This document shows, in pieces, positions 15,860-24,528 of a stretch of DNA of 36,935 bases. The stretch spans positions 1-36,935 of the forward strand of contig JANQFF010000222.1 in the NCBI GenBank assembly GCA_028277965.1. Direction: 5' to 3'. Position 1 is the first letter of the stretch. Each line of letters begins with the position of its first letter. Both the position numbers and the translations under genes were made by a program. This stretch comes from Pseudomonadales bacterium. GTDB lineage: Bacteria > Pseudomonadota > Gammaproteobacteria > Pseudomonadales > Azotimanducaceae. The notes beneath the pieces are model-generated. The model worked only from the letters and a program-made list of their open reading frames with translations, ran no database searches and was not told the DNA's origin.

Positions 15860-16495
15860 ATGCGCATCATTCTGTTGGGGCCCCCGGGAGCGGGTAAAGG
15901 GACACAGGCACAGTTCATTAAAACACGGCTCGACATACCGCAGATCTCGACCGGGGATATGCTTCGAGCGGCAGTTCAGTCAGGCAGCGATCTCGGAAAA
16001 CGGGTTCAGGAAGTCATGGACTCGGGCGCCCTCGTTTCGGATGAAATCATCATCGACCTCGTCAAAGACCGCATTGGTCAGCCCGACTGTGCTGGCGGTT
16101 TCCTGTTTGATGGATTTCCACGCACGATTCCCCAGGCCCAGGCGATGGACTCGGCAGGTGTCGAAATCGATGCGGTTGTTGAAATCCAGGTGCCGGACGA
16201 AGAGCTGGTCCGTCGGATAACGGGCCGCCGTGTTCATCCGGGCTCCGGCCGTGTCTACCATATTGAGTACAACCCCCCGGCCGTCGAAGACCGCGACGAC
16301 GAAACGGGTGAACCTCTGCTGCAACGCGAGGATGACACTGAAGAAACGGTCCGGGAGAGAATAGCGGTCTACACGGAACAGACCGCACCGTTGATTGAGT
16401 ACTATTCGGCCAAATCGGAACTGAAATACGTTGCAGTGGACGGTACAGGCGCGGTAGCGGACATACAGGACGCCATTTCCCAGGGTTTGGGATGA
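15860..16495 (+). CDS. adk: Adenylate kinase
   Basis: Adk interconverts ATP and AMP with two ADP and is essential for nucleotide balance. The 211-residue product starts with the P-loop GPPGAGKGT (residues 7-15). It has the AMP-binding block STGDMLRAA, the [10 protein letters not shown] signature, and a long-form LID beginning [19 protein letters not shown] without zinc-binding cysteines, as in E. coli Adk (214 residues). AGGAG lies 5 bases before the ATG. It is the last gene of the plus-strand run; a REP lies just beyond its stop, between adk and the convergent moeA. Confidence 0.98.
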   Translation: MRIILLGPPGAGKGTQAQFIKTRLDIPQISTGDMLRAAVQSGSDLGKRVQEVMDSGALVSDEIIIDLVKDRIGQPDCAGGFLFDGFPRTIPQAQAMDSAGVEIDAVVEIQVPDEELVRRITGRRVHPGSGRVYHIEYNPPAVEDRDDETGEPLLQREDDTEETVRERIAVYTEQTAPLIEYYSAKSELKYVAVDGTGAVADIQDAISQGLG

Positions 16496-16497
16496 GA

Positions 16498-16547
16498 AAT
16501 CGCGGCTAAATCTAACTATCTCTGTAGGAGCGGCTTCAGCCGCGATT
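16498..16547. repeat. REP element with a remnant second arm, in the adk-moeA gap
   Basis: A full REP at 16523-16547 (core GTAGGAGCGGCTTCAGCC, then GCGATT) is preceded by AATCGCGGCTAAA at 16498-16510. This looks like the opposite REP arm of a doublet with its second half deleted. It fills most of the 59 bases between two convergent genes. It lacks the left flank shared by the copies at 11-115 and 27558-27662. The hairpin it forms could end transcription from either side. Confidence 0.8.
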
Positions 16548-16554
16548 CTTTCGT

Positions 16555-17796
16555 TCAGGAAAGCAATTCAGAAAGTGGGAGCACCAAAACCTCCTGACCC
16601 CCTTCGACGTCCCCGGTCTGCCCCGGGATTTCTATCAGGCAATTACTGTCAACAAATGTTGATAGACGATTGCTGCTCTGATCGCCGGTGTGAGTAACAC
16701 TCAGCATCCCGTTTACGCGTTTCAAGGTGCCGCGCTGGTATTCGGTGCGGCCAGGCGAATGTGGGATCCTGTCCGCCGTGGTGGCTTTGATCCTGAGAGG
16801 CTCCTGCATATCAGCCCCTGCAAGGTGATACAGAGCGGGTTTTGCGATCATCAGTAACGTCACGATGGTCGAAACAGGATTCCCCGGTAAACCGAAAACG
16901 TGGCATTTGCCCACGGTGCCGTATGCCAAGGGCTTTCCCGGTTTGAGATTGAGTTTCCAGAACTCGAGCTTGCCCAGTTCACGGATGACGGATGTGATGA
17001 AGTCGGCGTCGCCGACCGAAACGCCACCGCTGGTGAGAAGCACATCGTGGTCTCTCGCAGCCGCTTCGATGGCCTGGCGTACTTTTGTCTCGTCATCCGG
17101 GAGTCTCCCAAGGTCCACGGGTTCTATGGGCGAGTCAGCGAGGATCGACAATACGGTGAAACGGTTTGAATCGTAAATCTGTCCCGGTTCCAGATCGGCC
17201 GGGTTTACGGTGGGGTCCACCAGTTCGTCCCCTGTAGAGAAGACACCAACCCGCGGGCGCACATAAACCGATACATCCGGTATACCTGCGGCGGAAAGAG
17301 CGCCGAGCATGAGAGGTGTCAGGCATCGATTGGAACCGATAATTGTCTGGCCTGCCCGAAAGTCATGACCGGGCGGGCGCACGAAGAGTTCGCCGGGCGT
17401 ATGTGTTTTGAATGTCACCTCATGCTCATCAGCGCTGAGAACGTCCTCCTGCAGCAGAACCTGGCAACTCGTGTCGGGGACGACGGCACCAGTGAACACT
17501 CTCACAGCCTCCTGCCTGCCAATTGTCCCTGAGAACGGGTGACCCGCCAGGCTATGGCCGATCACCCTGAATGGATCCGCCGGCCGGGCAGCCCAGTCTT
17601 CCTGGCGAACAGCATATCCGTCCATCGCCGAAGCTGGGAATGGCGGGATATCGACCGGAGATTGAACGGGTGCAGCGGTTACCCGGTTAACCGCCTGCGA
17701 CAGAGGCAGGGTCTCGGTTGCTGACACAGCCACGATGCGGCGTTGCAGGGCTTCCAGGGCTTGGCCAAGTTCCAGGGGTTGGCTATTCTCGCTCAA
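16555..17796 (-). CDS. moeA: Molybdopterin molybdenumtransferase MoeA
   Basis: MoeA inserts molybdate into adenylylated molybdopterin, the last step of molybdenum cofactor assembly. Family motifs are PLDVPPF-type PVDIPPFPASAMDGYAV, GxIYDSNRF (about mid-protein), SGGVSVGDADF and GLPGNPVS, with the small C-terminal beta domain at the end. The length, about 413 residues, fits the family (411 in E. coli). Two TTG starts are possible: 17796 has AAGG 9 bases upstream on its strand, while 17805 has the same AAGG directly adjacent, so I prefer 17796. It starts head to head with tsaB with no gap, and ends in the REP-filled gap shared with adk. No other molybdenum cofactor gene is nearby. Confidence 0.94.
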   Translation of the reverse strand: MSENSQPLELGQALEALQRRIVAVSATETLPLSQAVNRVTAAPVQSPVDIPPFPASAMDGYAVRQEDWAARPADPFRVIGHSLAGHPFSGTIGRQEAVRVFTGAVVPDTSCQVLLQEDVLSADEHEVTFKTHTPGELFVRPPGHDFRAGQTIIGSNRCLTPLMLGALSAAGIPDVSVYVRPRVGVFSTGDELVDPTVNPADLEPGQIYDSNRFTVLSILADSPIEPVDLGRLPDDETKVRQAIEAAARDHDVLLTSGGVSVGDADFITSVIRELGKLEFWKLNLKPGKPLAYGTVGKCHVFGLPGNPVSTIVTLLMIAKPALYHLAGADMQEPLRIKATTADRIPHSPGRTEYQRGTLKRVNGMLSVTHTGDQSSNRLSTFVDSNCLIEIPGQTGDVEGGQEVLVLPLSELLS

Positions 17797-18467
17797 TGAC
17801 GACAACCTTATTCATCGAAACTTCAGGCAGCTATTGTAGCCTCGCATTACGTGTCGATGGGCGTGATCATTCTCAGCACCAATACATCGAGCGCCGGCAC
17901 AACCAGGTGGTGCTGAAAGTGCTCGATGAGGTATTCAGCGAGGCTGGATGCAGGCCGTCCGAAGTGGACGTTGTTGGGTTCAGTGCGGGCCCGGGATCGT
18001 TCACGGGTGCGAGGATTGCCGCTGCGTTGACGCAAGCCGTGGCTCTGGCGGCGGATGCACGCGTGGTGGCTGTTGCGACCTCCCGTGTCTGGGCTCATTC
18101 CGCCAGTGTGCTGCTGCCAGGCAATGTCTGGGTTGTGTCGGTGCCGAGCAGGGGTGATGCGTTCTATCTTTCTCTCTACCGCGTCGATGAAGGGATGGTC
18201 GTTGTGAGCGCAGAAGATGTGCTCTGCACGGAACCTCCCGAATGGATAGCCGAGCCCGAACTCCAGCCCGGGCTCGTTGGCACAGTACCGCCATGGTTAC
18301 CGGAAGTGTGGAGGGATCGACACAAGCCTGATGTTGAACCACGCGCGGCTGACATGCTCAGTCATGTCGAGTTGTTGCATACACAGGGACGAAGCGCCGC
18401 TCCGGAGTTTGCCCTTCCAACCTACATTGCAGGGGATTCTCCCTGGCGCAAACAAGGTGCCGATTGA
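17796..18467 (+). CDS. tsaB: tRNA threonylcarbamoyladenosine complex subunit TsaB
   Basis: TsaB (YeaZ) is the partner of TsaD and TsaE in making the t6A modification of ANN-decoding tRNAs. The 223-residue product starts with LFIETSGSYCSLAL, the ASKHA-fold opening, and has the family signature GFSAGPGSFTGARIA (about residues 65-80). The length agrees with E. coli TsaB (231). The ATG at 17796 begins the conserved region; the frame is open upstream, but there it is antisense to moeA and unlike the family. The stop overlaps the rsmJ start as TTGA. The promoter must lie within the moeA coding sequence. Confidence 0.93.
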   Translation: MTTTLFIETSGSYCSLALRVDGRDHSQHQYIERRHNQVVLKVLDEVFSEAGCRPSEVDVVGFSAGPGSFTGARIAAALTQAVALAADARVVAVATSRVWAHSASVLLPGNVWVVSVPSRGDAFYLSLYRVDEGMVVVSAEDVLCTEPPEWIAEPELQPGLVGTVPPWLPEVWRDRHKPDVEPRAADMLSHVELLHTQGRSAAPEFALPTYIAGDSPWRKQGAD

Positions 18468-19171
18468 CCGGAACCCTTGTCCTATACGTAAACGATCCCG
18501 GGCTGGTTCCGGAGCATTTCCCGGCCTGGGGTGAGGTTCGGGTCCTTGCTGATCCGGTCTTGGATTTCCCTGCACACAGCTTGTGGCTCGACGAACATGG
18601 ACTTGCGATTGTCGGGCCCGGGCTCCGGAAACCGTTCAGATTGAGGGAGGCGCAAGTGACCCGCCGTTTGAAAGGTCGGGGAGAACTCCTCCGTGCCTGC
18701 GGGGTGAAAAAGCAGGCACCCGGACTTCGAGTTGCAGATCTGTTTGGTGGGTTTGGGATCGATTCTGCGGTCCTGGCCCTGGCGGGCTGTGAAGTACACA
18801 TGTCGGAGAAATCCCCGCTGATCCGGATGATGGCGATCGATCTTTTCGATCGTTTGGGCATTGAGGTTGATACACGGCATGAAGATGCCCGGTCTCTTCT
18901 CAGTGCCGCCGAAGCTGATGTGATCTATCTCGATCCCATGTTCCCCGAGGGTCGCAGCACCGCGCTCCCGGGTCTGACAGCACAGATGTTGCGGGAATTG
19001 GCGGATAGCGGAGCCTCATTCGATGCGGCAGATTGGATCCCTGACGCTTTGGAGCATGCACCACGTGTCGTGTTGAAACGCAGGGCAGGCGATCCATGGC
19101 ACGAGCGACCCGACTTTGAGATCAGGGGCCGAAGTGTGCGGTTTGATGTTTACGTCAGGACTGGGAGGTGA
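18464..19171 (+). CDS. rsmJ: 16S rRNA (guanine-1516-N2)-methyltransferase RsmJ
   Basis: RsmJ (YhiQ) methylates G1516 of 16S rRNA. The 235-residue product has the family-specific LRKPFRLRE...RRLKGRGELL-type block (about residues 55-80). A SAM-binding motif VADLFGGFGIDSAVLALAGC follows (about 90-110), then the catalytic VIYLDPMFPEG motif (about 152-163), and VVLKRRAGD near the end. The start is TTG 18464, overlapping the tsaB stop. Its final 17 bases overlap the 3' end of plsB on the other strand. E. coli RsmJ has 250 residues. Confidence 0.92.
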   Translation: MTGTLVLYVNDPGLVPEHFPAWGEVRVLADPVLDFPAHSLWLDEHGLAIVGPGLRKPFRLREAQVTRRLKGRGELLRACGVKKQAPGLRVADLFGGFGIDSAVLALAGCEVHMSEKSPLIRMMAIDLFDRLGIEVDTRHEDARSLLSAAEADVIYLDPMFPEGRSTALPGLTAQMLRELADSGASFDAADWIPDALEHAPRVVLKRRAGDPWHERPDFEIRGRSVRFDVYVRTGR

Positions 19172-21515
19172 GGACGCCGTGCCGCACGTCAGGATCGATC
19201 ACGAGTTCAGCGGCTTTGAGTACCTGCCCGAGCACCGGATCGTAGTGAATCATGCCGTCGGGCTGGTAGTGAATGATGCCGTTGTGCTCCAGGGCATCGA
19301 TGAATGCATCGAACAGGTGTCGGTCGGAAAACTCGGGGGCGTTGATGCCGTATATCCTGGACATGCGTTGCGCGCTCAGCTGACTCGACGTTCTGAGCTC
19401 GTCACGCGTATGGCAGCCGTGGGTCACGTGACGAATGACGATGTACATGCGTTCGAGGGTTTGTGAGACCAGCCGCGCAAGCAGGCTGAGTTGCAGGTGG
19501 GCCTGCGAGTCGGCTTTAGGGGCGCAAACGTAAGCATCCTGCTTCTGCAACAAACCAGCGCTTTCCAGGACGGCAACGCATGTGTCGAGGTGCATTGGGC
19601 TCGGTTGAATCGAAAGTTCACTGGCCAGATACGGAAACACACGCTCGACCATGCCACGCAAGAGGTCAAACCTCAGGGGTCTGCGGCGACGAACTATGAA
19701 ACAGGCGATCAGGGAAGGCAGTGCCAGTGTGTGGATCGTATTGTTTTTGTACCAGGTCATCAGAACTGCCGGGAAAGGTTCATGTCCGAGTACATCGCCG
19801 AAACTCTCCTCGTAGCGGGTGAGAAGGCCGAGCGCCTCGACATGGTCGACAATGGCTGTCGGTCGCTCCTCGCTGACAGTAATTGAGCCATCCGGGTAGA
19901 GGCCATGAAGGATCTGCTGGTACAACTCGATCTGTGTCAGGACCTGTTGTTCTTCCAGCGCGCTATTGGGTGCGGCAAGGGTTGTCAGCGCCACCAGGTT
20001 AACCGGGTTGACATGAGCCTGGGTGTTGATACCACTGAGAATCTGTTTCCCCAGCTCCGCCAGCTGGTGTTCCTCAGCCTCTGTCTCAATCCCTTCCTGC
20101 GCGAGCCATTCGTCCAGCTTGATCGGTTTGCCAATACGCACGTTGACCCTGCCGAAGTTTTGACGGATCAGCTTGAGGTTTTTGAAGACATCCGAGACCC
20201 GCTCGGCCTCTTTGTCTGCTCCACGCAGTTCCGAAAGATAACTCGATCCTTCCACAACTTTCTCGTAGCCAAAGTAGACGGGTACAAATGCGAGGGGTTT
20301 GGGCAGCCCCCGGATCTGATGGTCGATACTCATTTTGAGCAGGCCAAGACGCGGTGGCAGCAGACGACCGGTGCGCGTCCGACCACCTTCCGGGAAGAAC
20401 TCCACGCAGTGACCTCGTCGGTATACCTGATAGAGATACTCGTCGAATACAGCGCTGTAAACGGGATCCCCGCGGAAGGATCGCCGCATGAAAAAAGCGC
20501 CGCCGCGTCTCAGGATGCTCCCGAGGATCGGGAGGTTGAGGTTATCTCCTGCCGCAATATGCGGGATCATGAATCCGCGGTAATACAGGATGTAGCTCAA
20601 CAGCAGGTAGTCGAGGTGGCTGCGGTGCGATGGTGTGTAGACGAGTGTATGTGTTGCGCTGATGTCCTCCAGGTGGTCCAGGCCGCTGGCATCGATACCG
20701 TCGTAAATCCTGTTCCAGAATCGCCTCAGCAGGCCTGACAGGATTCTGATTGTTGGATAGGCCATGTCGCTGGCGATTGTGCGGGCATGTTTTCGCGCCG
20801 CGCGTTTAAGCTTCTTTTCATCTCCACCGGATGCTACTTCTGCATCGATTGCCCGTTGGACACCCCGGCTGTTGACCACCTGGCTCAGGAGCGTTCTGCG
20901 ATGTGAAAAATCCGGTCCCAGGGCTGTGACCCGCTGTAGGCGTAGTCGTACTCTCAGAAGCCTTGCCGTTCGACGGGCAGCAATGGACGGATCGTCATCC
21001 TCCCGAACCACTTCTCCGAGGGATATGGGCCTGCCTGTATGGACGAATATGTTTTTGCGGCTCATCACGAGATTGATGAAGCGTTTGAATCGGCCTGTGA
21101 CAGCCCAGTATTCGGATGTCAGGACAGACAGCAGGGAGTTCTGGGTGGACATGGCCCGTCCCCAGAAAACCGATACAGGGACAAGAACAACCTTTTCTCT
21201 CACAGCCGTATCGGATGTCACGAGCCGGGTCATACGCTCTGAGAGATCCTTCATCGTCATGCGTCCTCCGGCTGAACGCAGGAGGGCGAAAAACCGTCGG
21301 GACTCCTGGCAGCCGGGTAAATCGAGTGGAGCGAGCGGCGAGGGGAGATTGTGTGCGGAGCAGACGAGATCGAGCATGATCAGGTTGGTTACCGACCTGT
21401 GGTGGAGGACGTAGACAATTTCAGCGTCTTCCGGGATGTTGTCAGCGCCGGTTAGTGTGGGTCGAGCGAAAATCCTGACGATTGACCGATTCGCCCGATA
21501 AAGGATCGCTTTCAT
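19155..21515 (-). CDS. plsB: Glycerol-3-phosphate 1-O-acyltransferase PlsB
   Basis: PlsB is the inner-membrane enzyme that acylates sn-glycerol-3-phosphate at position 1, the first step of phospholipid synthesis. The 786-residue product is full length (807 in E. coli). It carries the acyltransferase blocks HRSHLDYLL (H-x4-D, about residue 297), GAFFMRRSFRGDPVY, FFPEGGRTRTGR (about 372) and the following PVYFGYEKVVEG. The ATG at 21515 lies 9 bases after the gspD stop with no clear Shine-Dalgarno of its own, so translation is probably coupled to gspD. A lipid gene directly downstream of type II secretion genes is an unusual partner. Its 3' end overlaps rsmJ by 17 bases. Confidence 0.96.
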   Translation of the reverse strand: MKAILYRANRSIVRIFARPTLTGADNIPEDAEIVYVLHHRSVTNLIMLDLVCSAHNLPSPLAPLDLPGCQESRRFFALLRSAGGRMTMKDLSERMTRLVTSDTAVREKVVLVPVSVFWGRAMSTQNSLLSVLTSEYWAVTGRFKRFINLVMSRKNIFVHTGRPISLGEVVREDDDPSIAARRTARLLRVRLRLQRVTALGPDFSHRRTLLSQVVNSRGVQRAIDAEVASGGDEKKLKRAARKHARTIASDMAYPTIRILSGLLRRFWNRIYDGIDASGLDHLEDISATHTLVYTPSHRSHLDYLLLSYILYYRGFMIPHIAAGDNLNLPILGSILRRGGAFFMRRSFRGDPVYSAVFDEYLYQVYRRGHCVEFFPEGGRTRTGRLLPPRLGLLKMSIDHQIRGLPKPLAFVPVYFGYEKVVEGSSYLSELRGADKEAERVSDVFKNLKLIRQNFGRVNVRIGKPIKLDEWLAQEGIETEAEEHQLAELGKQILSGINTQAHVNPVNLVALTTLAAPNSALEEQQVLTQIELYQQILHGLYPDGSITVSEERPTAIVDHVEALGLLTRYEESFGDVLGHEPFPAVLMTWYKNNTIHTLALPSLIACFIVRRRRPLRFDLLRGMVERVFPYLASELSIQPSPMHLDTCVAVLESAGLLQKQDAYVCAPKADSQAHLQLSLLARLVSQTLERMYIVIRHVTHGCHTRDELRTSSQLSAQRMSRIYGINAPEFSDRHLFDAFIDALEHNGIIHYQPDGMIHYDPVLGQVLKAAELVIDPDVRHGVLTSQS

Positions 21516-21524
21516 CGCGGGGGT

Positions 21525-23438
21525 TTACTCGGGACGATCGCCGTCAAACAGGTCCTCGAGGGCCGGACTGTCAGAAGTGATCTCCACTTCCCAGATGTCC
21601 GTGTATTTGTCGTTTGTGACATTCCTGGCATCTTCATTGGTCTTGAGGACAGTGGGTCGCAGGAAGACGAGCAGGTTTGTCTTCGTGCGCGTTTCGCTGC
21701 GCGCGCGGAAAAGGTTCCCCAGGAGCGGAATGTCTCCAAGCAGCGGGACTTTCGAATTGTTCTCGGTGATGTCGTCCTGGATGAGACCACCGAGCACAAT
21801 TGTCTGCCGGTCTTCAGCAAGCACCGTGGTTTCGATGGATCGTTTGGAGGTAACGACATCGGCAAATGCATCACCGCCAACCGGTGTTGTGATGACGTTG
21901 CTGATCTGCTGAGCGACGTCCAGGCGGACAGCGGATTCATCGTGAACGTGTGGTGTGACGGTCAGCTCGACACCGACGTCCTCTCGTTGCACTGTCGTAA
22001 ACGGATTGCTTGTGCCATCACCGGTTGTGGTGAAAGAACCGGTTCTGAACGGGACTTCGCGCCCCACCAGGATTTTGGCTTCCTGGTTGTCGAGCGTGAG
22101 AATGGATGGTGTGGATAGCAGGTTTGCGTCTGAATGTGTTGCCAGGGCGGTGATGACTGCCCCGAACGATATGGCATCGGCGTCAATTTTGGCAGCTGCC
22201 AGCGAAGGTGTATTGATTGCGGTGAGACCACCGATGATGTTGAAGTCCGGTGAGCTGGTATCGGTACCCTCGATTCCTGCCAGGAGAGCGCTCAAGACGC
22301 TCGTCAGGTTCGCGCCAGCAGAAACGCCTGCGGTTGTCGCCAACGGGACACTTTCGCCGCGGGCATCTCCAGCCGCAATTTCAACCCCAAGAGACTCGGC
22401 GTCGTTGACAGTGACTTCGACGATAGCGGCCTCAATCAACACCTGAGCCCGGCGTTCGTCCAGCTTTGAGATAAGGCTCAACAGCTCTGCCATGGTGCCG
22501 GGATCAGCTCGCACCACAATTGCGTTGAGGGATTCATCAGGCTGGATGGTTGTTGCGCCGCCTTCTTCGTCCGTCGGACCTGTGACGATGCCGTTCAGAA
22601 TTGTGGCAACTTCAACAGCGTCAGCGTGGCGAAGGGGAATCACCTGAGTAGAGTCCGTGGTCGTTGCGGGCTGGTCGAGCTTCTCGACGATTTTGAGGAC
22701 CTCCGCGATGGGCCTCGGCTTACCTCGCAGAACCAGCGAGTTGTTTCGCTCGTTGGCTATGAGCTGGATGCGTTGAGGACCTTTGGCGTTTCGCCCGAGC
22801 TGTTCAGGTGCAACCTTTTCCAGGATCGCGACGACTGAACCCACCCAGGCCTCTTTCAGGGGCACCATCACGACGTCTTCTTCATCTGCGACATCGATGC
22901 TTGCGATGATCTCCTTCAGCCTCAGCACGTTATCTGCGTGGTCAGAGATAATGACGACATTTGGCTGACTGACAGCGGCAATCTGACCGTATTGAGGAAT
23001 CAGGGGACGCAGTATCTTGACGAGTTCGGCCGAATCGACGTTCTGCGCGGCGATGACCCTGGTTACGAGTTCTTCGGGAGCAACCTCGGAAAGTTCGTCC
23101 TGAACACCTGGAGATTGTTTGCCCGTTGCGTTCTGCTGAATGCGAATCACATCGCCGGATGTGACAGCGGTGAAATTGTGCAACCGCAGGACGCTAAGAA
23201 AAAGAGCGTACACACCCTCTTTATCCATCGGTGCATCGGATATGACAGTAACGCTGCCTTTCAGACGCGGGTCAATGACGAACGTTTTACCGGTAATCTC
23301 GGCGACCTCAGCGACAAATTCATGAATATCTGCGCCCTTGACGGTCATTCGCCATGTCTGCGCCTGGTCCTGGGCGAACGCGGCGGGCGCCAGAAGTACA
23401 GCGACAATCAGCGCCAATCTCGTCATTCCCAACTTCAT
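21525..23438 (-). CDS. gspD: Type II secretion system secretin GspD
   Basis: GspD forms the outer-membrane channel of the type II secretion system. The 637-residue product begins with a signal peptide (LIVAVLLAPAAFAQ). The N0 domain follows (MTVKGADIHEFVAEVAEITGKTFVIDPRLKG). Next come repeated N1-N3 domains, with RNNSLVLRGKPRPI and ESLNAIVVRADPGTM, and the secretin domain ending in the conserved KVPLLGDIPLLGNLFR. I chose ATG 23438, with GGAG upstream, because the signal peptide starts there; the frame is open further upstream to 23510 but would run into gspC. It lies 31 bases after gspC and 9 before plsB. GspE to GspM are not in the window. Confidence 0.95.
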   Translation of the reverse strand: MKLGMTRLALIVAVLLAPAAFAQDQAQTWRMTVKGADIHEFVAEVAEITGKTFVIDPRLKGSVTVISDAPMDKEGVYALFLSVLRLHNFTAVTSGDVIRIQQNATGKQSPGVQDELSEVAPEELVTRVIAAQNVDSAELVKILRPLIPQYGQIAAVSQPNVVIISDHADNVLRLKEIIASIDVADEEDVVMVPLKEAWVGSVVAILEKVAPEQLGRNAKGPQRIQLIANERNNSLVLRGKPRPIAEVLKIVEKLDQPATTTDSTQVIPLRHADAVEVATILNGIVTGPTDEEGGATTIQPDESLNAIVVRADPGTMAELLSLISKLDERRAQVLIEAAIVEVTVNDAESLGVEIAAGDARGESVPLATTAGVSAGANLTSVLSALLAGIEGTDTSSPDFNIIGGLTAINTPSLAAAKIDADAISFGAVITALATHSDANLLSTPSILTLDNQEAKILVGREVPFRTGSFTTTGDGTSNPFTTVQREDVGVELTVTPHVHDESAVRLDVAQQISNVITTPVGGDAFADVVTSKRSIETTVLAEDRQTIVLGGLIQDDITENNSKVPLLGDIPLLGNLFRARSETRTKTNLLVFLRPTVLKTNEDARNVTNDKYTDIWEVEITSDSPALEDLFDGDRPE

Positions 23439-23469
23439 AACTCTCCGGAACACCTTCAGATCTTGTCCT

Positions 23470-24342
23470 TCAATTGAGTGAAACGGTGATGAAGAAGCGC
23501 CGGCTTCCACGCACCACCTCTATACGTGCTGATCCCTGGGCAAGAACATCTGCCAGCTCCAGCCGGTCCTGTTCGACATCGCCAACCGGTTGCCCGTTGA
23601 CAGACATGATGATGTCCCCGGGCTGCAGGCCGGTCTTTCTCAGGTACTCGGATGAGGTCGCACCGCCGAGCCGGTAACCGCCACCATCAACACTTTCGAT
23701 CCCAAGTTCATCCAGTGTGCCGTCGGGGTCTGAGCTGAGTTTCTGCTGAAACTCGCTGATGACTTCGCCAGCTTCTCCGACAGGCGCCGGGTCAGCGCGG
23801 CGGGCTTGCGAGGGTTCACCCGGCGACCGGTCGACAGGCTCGCGTGCAGTTTCCGTCGGCTGAGCAATCTTCGATTTGCGCTGAGGGAACATCAGCGTTT
23901 CGCGCGTTCCCGCCCGTCTCAAAATGATGTGGTCGGTGTGTACTTCCGCCAGCGTCGCTGAACCGGGTAACTGTTCCCCAACTCTGTATAGCTTACCCGG
24001 TTTGCCTCGCTGGGCGACGATCGCTGCTGAGTCGTCCGCATAATCGGCGACAAATACACTTTGCAGCTCCAGAGGCAGGCGTGTCTGAACCGCGGGTTGG
24101 CGACGTGACTGTGTGCTCGCTGCCTGTCCCGCTTTGCCGAACAGATTCTTGGCGATAATCCAGTTGACGTTGACCGGAGCGCGCTCGACGACGTTGGGTA
24201 CCTGCTCGGGTTGCACGGCAGGTGTGGTGGTGGCAGGGACAGCGACAAACGACCATACCGTTGCCGCCAACGTATATGCGATACCGGCCACAAGCAGCCA
24301 GCGTGCAGGTTCAGCCCCCCTGTTGATCAGTGTATCCAGCAT
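23470..24342 (-). CDS. gspC: Type II secretion system protein GspC
   Basis: GspC is the inner-membrane component that contacts the secretin GspD through its homology region. The 290-residue product has one N-terminal membrane helix (about 15-35, LLVAGIAYTLAATVWSFVAV). The homology region follows (NLFG to LMFPQ, about residues 66-155, with LELQSVFVADYADDSAAIVA). After a proline-rich linker comes a C-terminal PDZ domain (about 215-290, YLRKTGLQPGDIIMSVNGQPV). The ATG at 24342 opens the unit gspC-gspD-plsB after a 186-base gap that separates it from gspN. Confidence 0.92.
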   Translation of the reverse strand: MLDTLINRGAEPARWLLVAGIAYTLAATVWSFVAVPATTTPAVQPEQVPNVVERAPVNVNWIIAKNLFGKAGQAASTQSRRQPAVQTRLPLELQSVFVADYADDSAAIVAQRGKPGKLYRVGEQLPGSATLAEVHTDHIILRRAGTRETLMFPQRKSKIAQPTETAREPVDRSPGEPSQARRADPAPVGEAGEVISEFQQKLSSDPDGTLDELGIESVDGGGYRLGGATSSEYLRKTGLQPGDIIMSVNGQPVGDVEQDRLELADVLAQGSARIEVVRGSRRFFITVSLN

Positions 24343-24528
24343 GTCCCCGGTTACCGAATTCGTGTCCCAGTCAGCCCGCTACGTTGTGTTCGCTGTCCCC
24401 GGCGAAGTTTCAAAAGAGCGGTGGGTTTTTGTGTCACGCGATTATCTAGAATCCGTGACGAAAGTTACATCAAATAATTACAACGTGTCTCAACCGGCAT
24501 AGCCGGACCAATATGTAAGTCCCTGATT
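24343..24528 (-). promoter_or_regulatory. Intergenic region before gspC with a candidate promoter
   Basis: This is the largest gap but one in the window, 186 bases between gspN and gspC. On the minus strand TTGATG (24468-24473) and TAGATA (24443-24448) could be -35 and -10 boxes, but the spacer is 19 bases, longer than ideal. Further upstream on that strand a small perfect palindrome CCGGC-TAT-GCCGG follows gspN; no T run follows it, so I do not call a terminator. I see no small gene here. Confidence 0.3.

Noticed and set aside
24343-24528. A small gene or riboswitch in the gspN-gspC gap
   Set aside because: I found no frame with a ribosome site and no recognisable riboswitch core; only a weak promoter-like pair and a short palindrome.
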